Assembly: GCA_033297075.1 (NCBI GenBank)
Contig: MU858132.1
Span: 98,508 to 162,507, forward strand
Length of the DNA: 64,000 bases
Direction: 5' to 3'
Source: Rhypophila decipiens
Lineage: Eukaryota > Ascomycota > Sordariomycetes > Sordariales > Naviculisporaceae
Position numbers and translations under genes: made by a program. Within the stretch, counting starts at the first letter, position 1. Every line of letters starts with the position of its first letter. This document shows positions 56,054 through 64,000 of the stretch, one piece after another. Under the pieces are notes generated by a model. That model saw nothing but the letters and a program-made list of their open reading frames with translations. It was not told the origin of the DNA and made no database searches.

Positions 56054-56501
56054 TCAATGTCCATACCCACCACCACCACCCTGATGCTGATGTTGATCTT
56101 GCCCACCATCACCGCCCCAATCAATCTCCTGCTGCAAGACAATGCTATACACGCTCGCCTTGAGGAGCGTAAACACGAGACTCGTCTTGCGCTCGAGTTC
56201 CCGCAGGCCGTCTAATATCTCGGTTGTCGGCGCGCTGGCTAGGGTATCTAGAATCGAGGCTAGCTATATTCCGGAAAACAAAAACAAGTCAGTCATTCAG
56301 TTCATGCAGTTTAGGTGCCAGGTAATATAATGAATTGGGTATTGAGTTGGTTGATCATAGTGGGCGGGCAAGGAAATGTTATCTAGATACCTTCTTCATA
56401 TTCTCGGCCAAACGCTCGTATTCCTCGAGGACATCTTGTTCCAAGGGGGACAGATCGGGCGGTGGTGGGGAGAGGAGCGTGTTGGATGGTATCGGGTCCA
56501 T
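56054..56501 (-). CDS. DAD3: DASH (Dam1) complex subunit Dad3, two small exons
   Basis: Subunit of the fungal Dam1/DASH ring that couples kinetochores to spindle microtubules. Exons 56501-56391 and 56263-56054 give 106 residues. Exon 1 ends LSPLEQDVLEEYERLAENMKK, and exon 2 reads LASILDTLASAPTTEILDGLRELERKTSLVFTLLKASVYSIVLQQEI, the Dad3 signature, followed by a Gly/His/Gln tail. The 127-nt intron has donor GTATCT, branch GACTGAC, a pyrimidine tract and acceptor AATATAG, joining in phase 0. Both exons are too short to stand out alone, so the gene is easy to miss. The start ATG (GAAGATGGAC) precedes MDPIPSNTLL; no earlier in-frame ATG is needed. Confidence 0.9.
56264..56390 (-). other. Intron of DAD3
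   Basis: 127 nt, AAG|GTATCT donor, branch ATGACTGAC, acceptor GGAATATAG, phase 0. Confidence 0.85.
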
Positions 56502-57792
56502 CTTCCTGGTACGTTGCTGCCGCTGGAATTCCTTCTCAATTTGCCCTCGAGATAACCGGCTGGGCCAGCAAATGGGCGCGTTTTTAGGGGTTGATTCAAT
56601 ATCCGCCGCGGTTAAGGATGCATCTGGTTGAGAATATGCCCCCCTCTCGTGTTATGCGAGCCGCAGGTGTTGCTAATACGTCGATGATCCTCAGTCAATG
56701 GAGGGTGGGGTGAAGTTTATGTGTACCGGTATCTGTATGCTCCTTATAATACCGCGTAATGTAACCGTAATGACGAAATCCAGTAACTAGGATTCATAAG
56801 GCAACCGATAAGATAAGGAGACCTACCTAGACCCTTTCCCCCTTTTCTGTGACAAGACGACAAGCGTTTGATATGGCAAGTAAACAAACATTCTGAAGCA
56901 AGATCATACGGCATAAACTCATTAGATACTTCAGTCTACCCATTAACTCATCCTTCTACTCCCCGTCTCGTTCCTTATATTTTCAGGTACGCAGGGACAT
57001 AAACAACGTTAATTAAAGAGTCAAGGCCCGTCTAAGAGATCCATACAGCGCTCTTTCCAAAAAGACCAAGCGCACGAGTGAATGAATATCTGAATCGAAT
57101 ACACGCAAAGAGTGACCGCGGCAAGTAAAAAGACAGACCGCTTTCAAGAGTGCCATTATGTGACCTTAGCTGAATGAGCAGATGTAGGCAGAAAGGAGGT
57201 GTAAGAGCAAAGGGAATAGCAAGAAAAATAATAATATCAAGTTGAGTCTGTCTCCCTAATGCGCCTGACCTAGTATAGAACCAATATAAACAGAACAATG
57301 GGCCAACATGAAGGGAGCGAAACGGCAAAAGCAATCATGCTAATTTGGCTCCATGGCCATCCATCGTCCAAAGTCATTCCAACTCAACGGTTGGACAAGA
57401 CTCATTAAAAACATGCTATTGTTTGTTGCTGCTCGTGCTTCAGCTCGTCAGGCTCTTTTCCCTTCCATCTCGATTTGTCGCAACGACAGTAAAATGAGTG
57501 GTCCCTGTCCATCATCGCCCTAGCCCGCGTAGCCACCATCTGTAGTGATACTGTCCAACATGATAATAAAAGAAAGAATATAGAGCTGTTCCCAGGGGCG
57601 ACTCCTCGCCGCCCTCACTCGCGTACAAAAGGACCTACTCTTCGTTATTCACAATCCAACAGAACGGGCAAAACGCATTTGCCCATAAAGAAGCGACCGA
57701 CTGCTCATCCCATATCCCGGTACCATAAATACCAGCGAAAAAAGGCACAGCAGCGCCTGACTCCTACAACCACCCATGCCATCATGAGCTCC
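56502..57792. other. Intergenic region between nrc-2 and DAD3
   Basis: 1.3 kb: DAD3 promoter and nrc-2 3' region, both genes on the minus strand. The nrc-2 proximal part is A/T-rich, as expected of a 3' UTR. No gene seen. Confidence 0.6.
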
Positions 57793-59820
57793 CTATGACC
57801 CGTATCCGTTGACGTGATGGCCATTAGAAGGCTGTCCATAGTCGTTATCACCGTCGTGGTGTAGCGTGACGCTGTTGAACTCCTCAAACGGATCTACAAG
57901 TTCCGCCCCAGGGGTGGCAAGACCACTGTCGAGCGGCACACCCTTTCCACCCATCGGCCTCGACCCGCTGATGTCGACACTTTCGCTTTCCTTGACATTC
58001 CTGAAATTGACCGTGTCGACTCCACGGCCTTGGTTCGGAACAATGGGCGGCTTCATATGACGGATCAGAGCCCATTGCGTCGTTCGGAAGAAGGGGTGCG
58101 TCTTGATGTCGGACGCGCCGGCCCGTGCTCCAAGTCGACGGTTTTCGTCTTTGATAAGTAGTTTGCGAATCAAGGATTTGCAGAGGCTATTTCTCCATGT
58201 CAAAAGATTGTCTCAAAGTCGGATAACAAATCGAACTTACTTGGATATTTGCGGAGCCCCGGCATGATCAGGGAACGGGATATCTTCCCTAAGGATATTC
58301 GCAAAGGTGGCGTTACGGTTCTTGCCCTTGAAAGGCGTTGTACCGTACAACATCTCGTAGACCAAAATGCCCAAAGTCCACCAATCGACCGCACTAGTGT
58401 GCCCGCTCCCCTTGATTACCTCGGGAGCAATATACTCCTCTGTGCCCACGAAAGAGTTGGTTCGGAAGTTGGCAATGCAGGATTTGGTGTCGATCGTTGG
58501 CAGCGACGACGTGCTGGTCCCGTTCTTTCCTATAATCATTGTCGGCTTGCCACCAGGATCTGATTGTTTGGATAGATCGAAATCTGAAAGCATGATGTGG
58601 CCCGACTGGTGGAGCAGGATGTCTAGCAAGAGAGTCAGCTAACCAACTCCAGGCAAATGGATTAACCCAACCTACTTTCTGGTTTGAGATCCCGATAGAT
58701 AAACCCCATGAGATGTAAATACTCTAACGCCGCGGTGACCTCGGCGGCATAGAACCGGGCGTCATCTTCAGGGATACACTTCCCCGGTCGGGTCTGTAGG
58801 GCCCTAAAGAACTCGCCACCGCTGCAGTACTCCATACAGAGATAGAGGTAGTCCTCTGACTGGAACGAGTGATAAAGTGTGACGATAAAAGGATGGTTGC
58901 TCGTGGCGAGAATTTCTTGTTCCGCCAACGCTCTCTTGATCTTGTTGCGTTTGATCATCTCCTTTTTGCTCAGAACTAGCATATGTCAACAGTAATGCAC
59001 ACTGGGGCCAAAGGCAGTGAGCTGGGACTGTACCTTTCATTGCATATAACCTGCTACTTTTCTTTTCTCTGACAAGATATACCTTGCCGACATCTCCTTT
59101 TCCTATCAATTTGATCTTGTCGAAGCTCTGTGGGCCGACCTCGACATCGCGCACTTTGATCGAATTGGAGCTGTATGTTCTCCGGAAGGCGAGCGGCGAG
59201 CGGTTCGGTGGCGGCAGGGCTCCGAGGCCATCGGGGTCCGCAATGGCCATACCATCGTCAGGGCCCTTGGATTCAGCAAAACCAACAGCGTTGGAGCCAT
59301 TGCTTTGGGCGAGAGGTTCTTTGCTCAGTTCGGCGGTGGCTGGGCGCTCGCCGCTGCCCTTTGATTTTGAAAATAGACCGTGTGCGTTGGGAGCACTCGC
59401 AACCCTCCTCAGTTTCCTCGCTAGTTCTTCTTTTGTGCTGAGTGCGGGCTGCTCCCCATCTGGACCATTAATCTTCAGCTGGGGCGTATCGGGAGGGCTC
59501 GGGGGCACGGAGCCTTCGTTGTGGTGCCGGAGACCGGGCTGGCCTTGGTGAGCGAAATAGGGGTTTGCATGAGCAGTCGGGCTCATGCTCTCGTCGAGCG
59601 GGTTGCCCTCGCTGGCGACGGTGCCACTCCTAAGACGGCCGACGCTGAAGAACCTCGACTGGCGAAACGGGCCCTTGGTATCGGGTCGCAAAGAGGCCGA
59701 CGCGTTGGAGCCGGCATTGGCATTGGCATCTCGATCCTTGTTTCCCGAGTTGATGCGGAAGAAATTCTTGAGGCGCTGGGGAAAGTGGCTGTCGCCATTC
59801 GTGTTCTTTGTGGACGGCAT
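57793..59820 (-). CDS. nrc-2: AGC-family serine/threonine kinase NRC-2 (Fpk1/Kin82 type), four exons
   Basis: Kinase of the NRC-2/flippase-kinase group, which in Neurospora restrains conidiation and in yeast (Fpk1/Kin82) activates aminophospholipid flippases at the plasma membrane. Exons 59820-59034, 58975-58676, 58622-58241 and 58186-57793 give 620 residues. The N-terminal 235 or so are disordered and Ser/Pro-rich. The kinase has [11 protein letters not shown], catalytic Lys in YAMK (262), [16 protein letters not shown] (DFD in place of DFG, as usual in this group), an extended insert with [11 protein letters not shown], the activation segment [20 protein letters not shown] and [20 protein letters not shown]. 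The C-terminal extension contains [21 protein letters not shown] and DPFEEFNSV. The introns of 58, 53 and 54 nt have phases 1, 1 and 2. Start MPSTKN fits the family. Confidence 0.92.
58187..58240 (-). other. nrc-2 coding intron 3
   Basis: 54 nt, TCCAA|GTAAGT donor, acceptor AGAAATAG, phase 2; joins APQIS to [11 protein letters not shown]. Confidence 0.85.
58623..58675 (-). other. nrc-2 coding intron 2
   Basis: 53 nt, AGAAA|GTAGGT donor, branch AGCTGACTC, acceptor TTGCTAG, phase 1; splits the Asn codon of RDLKPEN. Confidence 0.85.
58976..59033 (-). other. nrc-2 coding intron 1
   Basis: 58 nt, GAAAG|GTACAG donor, acceptor ATGCTAG, phase 1; falls directly after the ATP-binding lysine codon. 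Confidence 0.8.
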
Positions 59821-61823
59821 CCTAAAAATCAAAGTCGATCAGATCATGAAATCATGGCCATGGTGGTTTGATTCGGTGATCGCGGAAGGGCTGGGAAGAA
59901 TGGACGGGGATTTGGTTTGTCAGAGCGATTGACGATGGATGGAGACGGGGAACGGGGTCTTGGAAGTCTTGGGGGAAGTGGAGTGGCGGGCCCGCGAGGC
60001 GAGTCGCTTGTTCCGGGGGAATGGTGGGCAGTGGTGGCCTGGTGCGGGCGGTGCACTGTGCAGGTGGTCATAGTGGATGCACTGGATGGTGCCCGCACTC
60101 CACCGCAACTGCACTGCACCTGGCGAGAATGATAGGGCCGGGTGCTATCCGTACAGTAGGTATGGTAAAGTGCAGCACAGCCTGACACTGCTACATGGAA
60201 GGCACCACCAACAGAAACAACGTTGAGTGGACTGGCGAGTGGATAATCTCACTCACCTTGTAGATACCGAGACATGAGTTTGCTGGCGATTGCTTTTCCA
60301 CGCTCGTGGTGGATTCGCTTTGGTCGGGTGCACAAGGATTGACAGGTGCTCGACGAGAAAGGAGCCACGGAGAGAGTCACGGGGCTGGCTGGCGAGCTGC
60401 GCTGCTGCGCCTTCTGAAAGCCGGCGGTTGCTCCAGCCCTGAGGATGTAAGCTGTAATTTCCAGTTGACTTGTGTTGCTTTGCGGTTCCCATCCTTCAGC
60501 ATCGATTTGTCAGAAAAGTATTGGATGAAGTGTTGAAGCTTTTGCTTATCGTAGGGCTAAAGCTCATACGTTACACCTTTTACCCATTCCATCTCAGCAA
60601 CGATTGAAATGGAAATCCTTCCCGGCCAACCACATACGAATTCCAGATTGGGATACTCCTGTCGCCCCGCTGCCCGTGGCTTCTCGACCACTGGAAAACA
60701 CCACCTGTGCGAATGGCTTATATGTAGCTGAATTAGGCATATGCAGACCGGACCGGGCAGCACCTGGATTATGCTATACGGATAACGCCATACGTATACG
60801 AAGTTGTAATGTTGTATACCATTGCTCTAGCCCCTCAGACAGTCTCAGGAATCGAGACCCGAATCGTAACCACGCTTACAGACTGGCAAGTCGTAGTCAT
60901 TGGGATGATGGTGTGCGCATGGGGAAACGTGTCCGACATCTGCCCACCGATGCCTACCTATCATGAGTCTCTGAATGTGCTCATACAGTACGGATACCAA
61001 AGCATTTCAAACCACCCGACCGGACATTCGTTCCCATTACCACCGGTTCGGTTCCGGTGGCCAAACTAAAATAAAAGCCTCGTACTAATGCTGCATGTTC
61101 GTGTCGTTGGGAACGGAGTTATGCTCAAGGGCCGAAAATGGACGAGGTGGGAAATTTAATTATAGGACTTGGCTAAAAGACCTCGGACCTTGAGTCGACT
61201 TTAGTTCGTGGTTATCAAATCTCGCAATCGTATCTGTACGGGTTATCCATGATTCCTTCCATATATAACTTACTGGAAAGTCAATACTGACCCGAGACTA
61301 CAAGCCCCTTCATATAAAGGCCGGATGAATTCCACATGAAAACACTGCACCTGTCGAAGTCACCTGCCGAACCGGGCAGTATCGATACCTACCCCTATCG
61401 AAGTCAGTGATCAGATGGTTACATAAGCCGCGAAAGAGTGTGTCTGAGCTATCAGTATTCTGAATGAAAGCTGAAAAGACTCTTGTTGTTAAGAAGAAAG
61501 TGATTGGCACCTTAAAAGACTAGCAGAGCCTATGATCTTCTCAGAATGACAAGTCAGGACGACCGGTTGGGCCTCCTCGTAGATGATATCGAGAAGGTCA
61601 AAGGGGGTATGGACAACGTGAAAAAGGCAGCGAAGGCTTGGTATCTGCGTTAGGACCAACTGTCCCAAGCTTTTCTACTCTTCGCTGCTTTTCCTGGTGT
61701 GCTTACGTCTTATTTCAACATTGTCAATACCTGCAGAGGCACTGGAGGTTTCCATATCCCCGAGGGCTATGTTCGCTGTGCTATGTATGCAATCTGCATC
61801 CAAACTCCTTTCCACGAGAATCA
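59821..61823. other. nrc-2 leader and promoter region, and 3' region of the zinc-finger gene
   Basis: 2.0 kb, with the predicted leader intron at its nrc-2 end. A 35-codon frame at 61546-61653 plus is helical in character but unsupported. No other gene seen. Confidence 0.6.
59822..60256 (-). other. Probable leader intron of nrc-2
   Basis: Donor CAAG|GTGAGT (exon ends at 60257) and acceptor GATTTTTAG one base before the start codon, 435 nt long. It would remove a short upstream frame (MAMIS) that otherwise precedes the nrc-2 ATG. Confidence 0.5.
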
Positions 61824-63368
61824 TTATAAGCCCACCAGATTGCCTTTCCACTCGGGCCCATATATTGGACCGCCAACTAGAGCCTTGAGCCCGTCAGCCT
61901 GGGCATCCGTCCCAGTCTCCCCGGAAGCCGCTGGATTCTGCGAAGAAGCTCCGGCTCCCTTTCTCTTTAGCCGCTCCAGCTCGGCAGGCCTATCCACCAC
62001 GGCCTCGTAATATTTGTTATACATGTGCTTGCGCTCCTTCTCCTTCCTGAGCTCCTTCTGGACCTCTATGGCCTGTGCCTCGGTGTAACGCGGATGATCA
62101 GGAGCATTCTCGATCATCTGTATCCTTGTCCTCTCCAGCTTCATCGCCCGCTCTTTTCGTTCCTTCTCGTTCTCGAATTCTTGGTCTTTGATAGACGGCG
62201 TTACTTGCTCGCCCGTCTCTTGGTCGAACAAATAGCTTGGTAACGGGTCCGCGTCTCCCCTGGTGGGAATGATGCCTACTTTACTGTAGTCAATTTCATG
62301 CGAGTTGTTCTTAGGCCCATCGCCCATATACCAGGCTTGGGTCGACATATGGCGCTCAATGTGTTTGATGAAGGCTTCCCGGTCATGCAATACGAGATTG
62401 GGGTTTTTGATGAGACATGTGCCCCATTTGCAGATCATCGTCGAGATCTCTGCCTGGTCCTTTCTATGGGTCTTGATCTTGCCGTGGACAATGGTGATGT
62501 GTCTGCGTAGCGTGTCGAGGTTCTGCAGCTTGGCCGGACAGCCTTCCCATTCGCAGATGAACAAGTTGAACTTTGAGATTTCTGATCTCAGGTAGATGTG
62601 GCGAGGCGGTGGTGTCCGTTGTCGAGGGGGACGGCCCCGGCGTTTCGCTTCTCCTGTAGCTAGCAATTTCTTCTCCTTTGGTGTTTTCGTTGAATAAGGG
62701 CCACTACCCGGTCTCCATCCTAGCGGACGGCCGCGCTTTTTGGGAGCAGGATTCAGGGAAGTGCCTGCATCTGGGAACGGCCGCTTGGAATCAAGTGGCG
62801 GAGGCAGAGTGGGAACGGGATATTCATGTTTCCTGCGCTTTGGGTTCGGGAGTAGATCTGACGTGACGATGGGATCGACATCTGTTTCCTGTTCCTCCCA
62901 CTCTTCCAGCTCATCGCTTCGAAATTGCTTGTAGTCTTGTCTCTGTGGAGTCGAGTTGAGTACAACAGAAACGTCAAGAGGCTTGCGCGGTGAGACGGTT
63001 TTTGTGATTGGTGTAAACCCATTGGGAGGTGGTCGAGGGTGTTTGATAGCCGTTTCTCTCCTCAAGGTTGGTGTCCCGACCGACTGAAAGGGCATGTCCT
63101 GCGGGGGGAGCAAGTCGACCTGCTTGTCCTCATCTTCCTCATCCCCCTCGAGCTCCGATTCAGGAACTTCATAGTCCTCGCCGCCGCTCTGGCTCCCCTG
63201 CTGGCTCGTTTTATGAGCTGCTAGTCTTCCATTGACCATATGCATAACCCCGGTGTTCCTGCTCCGGCTCCGGCTCATACTCCTGTCCCAATCTGCGTCA
63301 TTGGATCTGCCCGAGTAAGCGAGTGGATCGAGTTCTGAGTCCGTTTCCTGGTTGGAATAGTAAGGCAT
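61824..63368 (-). CDS. C2H2 zinc-finger protein with AT-hooks
   Basis: Probable nuclear DNA-binding protein of 514 residues, one exon. Order: SR-rich N-terminus (SMSRSRSRN), an acidic stretch (about residues 70-85), two AT-hook cores (KKRGRPLG about 210 and KRRGRPPR about 243) and two zinc fingers. Finger 1 is C272-X4-C277-X12-H290-X4-H295; finger 2 is C313-X4-C318-X17-H336-X3-H340, with an unusually long loop. A charged helical C-terminal half follows (KERKERAMKLERTRIQMIENAPDHPRYTEAQAIEVQKELRKEKERK) and a short tail GGPIYGPEWKGNLVGL. I chose the ATG at 63368 because the upstream part of the frame has no ATG. The family is seen in filamentous ascomycetes but I know no named function. Neighbouring DNA turns A+T-rich about 0.4 kb upstream. 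Confidence 0.85.
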   Translation of the reverse strand: MPYYSNQETDSELDPLAYSGRSNDADWDRSMSRSRSRNTGVMHMVNGRLAAHKTSQQGSQSGGEDYEVPESELEGDEEDEDKQVDLLPPQDMPFQSVGTPTLRRETAIKHPRPPPNGFTPITKTVSPRKPLDVSVVLNSTPQRQDYKQFRSDELEEWEEQETDVDPIVTSDLLPNPKRRKHEYPVPTLPPPLDSKRPFPDAGTSLNPAPKKRGRPLGWRPGSGPYSTKTPKEKKLLATGEAKRRGRPPRQRTPPPRHIYLRSEISKFNLFICEWEGCPAKLQNLDTLRRHITIVHGKIKTHRKDQAEISTMICKWGTCLIKNPNLVLHDREAFIKHIERHMSTQAWYMGDGPKNNSHEIDYSKVGIIPTRGDADPLPSYLFDQETGEQVTPSIKDQEFENEKERKERAMKLERTRIQMIENAPDHPRYTEAQAIEVQKELRKEKERKHMYNKYYEAVVDRPAELERLKRKGAGASSQNPAASGETGTDAQADGLKALVGGPIYGPEWKGNLVGL

Positions 63369-64000
63369 CTTGTACAGTTGCCCGTCTTTAAAAATCCCAA
63401 CCAACCTCTGCTAATACGAGAAAAGAAAATCCTCAGCCCAGCTGGTCTGATTTAAAGCATGGTTGGAAAGGGCGGACGTGAGCCCGTGGTTCCTGTGTCA
63501 AGCCAGGTGCTTTTCCGGGTTTCGATTTCCCTCTCATCAAAGGACAGGGTGGGCTGCTTTTGACACTAGGAAAAAAATGTCGAAATGAGTGACGATAGAG
63601 CCTTTGGATCACTTTAAAATTTTTGAATCCAATATGAAAGCGCGCTCGTCGTCGAAAGTGCTGAATATCAAATGCAAAGGTTGTCGTCGTTGCAGGTTTA
63701 AGATGAAGAGGTTGACGCGACCCGAACCTGATTTTACCGAGTATTAGGCCAGAGCACGGGCTTTTTCGGCTCTTGACAGCTCATTAATTACCTTATAACT
63801 CAACATTCGACGTTATTTAATAGAATAATAACATATTATAAAAAGGTAAAAAAGAATTTAGTTAAATTAAATATCTTTTTAATTTTTACTATTCTAATAT
63901 AATAATTTTAGTGACGGCGAGCGCCAAGAACCATACCACTCGGCCAAACCGTTCCTAAAAAGGAGCTCAAATTACAGAAGTTATCAGAACCTTCTGCAAT
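63369..64000. other. Promoter of the zinc-finger gene running into A+T-rich DNA
   Basis: No gene. The first 400 bp have ordinary composition; the rest is described under the A+T-rich block. Confidence 0.6.
63781..63910. repeat. A+T-rich block, possible RIP-mutated remnant
   Basis: About 85 % A+T by direct count (19 G/C in 130), full of TAAT, ATTA and TATAA words and without open frames, flanked abruptly by normal-composition sequence on both sides. It resembles the edge of a repeat degraded by repeat-induced point mutation. The window ends too soon to tell which element it was. Confidence 0.5.

Noticed and set aside
1..64000. Biosynthetic, CRISPR, prophage or defence cluster
   Set aside because: No polyketide or peptide synthase, P450, transporter, Cas, phage or NLR-type domain is visible; the genes are separately transcribed housekeeping or regulatory genes.

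Overview
This window is nuclear DNA of a filamentous ascomycete (Pezizomycotina, most likely Sordariomycetes). The genes have short introns of 53-268 nt with GT(or GC)-AG ends and CTAAC/CTGAC-type branch sites. The gene set is fungal: a Dam1/DASH subunit, an NRC-2-type AGC kinase, a fungal PARP-UBC fusion and a fungal-type COG7. There are large low-complexity proline/glutamine tracts, and the right edge enters an 85 % A+T block that looks like RIP-type DNA. Nothing bacterial, viral or organellar was recognised, and I found no convincing tRNA or rRNA gene. All exon structures are my own reading of splice signals and frame continuity; none is backed by RNA data.

Left end (1-2.2 kb): DPH1 (+, with a GC-AG intron) converges on CTF8 (-). 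From 2.2 to 24.7 kb is a gene-poor stretch of about 22.5 kb. It holds one protein gene I can support, a P/Q-rich probable nuclear regulator at 11.5-13.2 kb on the minus strand, with about 9 kb and 11.5 kb of apparently non-coding DNA on its two sides. That DNA contains short tandem repeats, a 245-bp element with perfect 38-bp inverted ends next to TA dinucleotides, and simple-sequence tracts.

Centre (24.7-45.9 kb): a TBC-domain RabGAP (-), an unusual 1203-residue protein joining a PARP catalytic domain to a UBE2Q-like E2 domain (-), COG7 (+), a type II membrane protein resembling fungal glycosyltransferase-like proteins (+), an acidic unknown protein (-) and the arginyltransferase ATE1 (-). 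Three of the six relate to Golgi or membrane traffic (RabGAP, COG7, the glycosyltransferase-like protein). Two relate to protein modification or turnover (PARP-E2 fusion, ATE1). They are separately transcribed housekeeping genes and do not form a cluster.

Right end (49-64 kb): a Nudix diphosphoinositol-polyphosphate phosphohydrolase (+), a single-span membrane microprotein (-), the mitochondrial ribosomal protein uS5m (+), the small two-exon kinetochore gene DAD3 (-), the kinase gene nrc-2 (-) with a probable 435-nt leader intron, and a C2H2/AT-hook DNA-binding protein (-).

I did not find a clear novel multi-gene system. The items most worth following up are the PARP-UBE2Q fusion, the regulatory desert around the P/Q-rich gene, the inverted-repeat element at 22.8-23.05 kb, the perfect 15-bp hairpin at 30.6 kb, the stop-free 57-nt intron in the Nudix gene, and the overlapping upstream reading frame in the nrc-2 leader.
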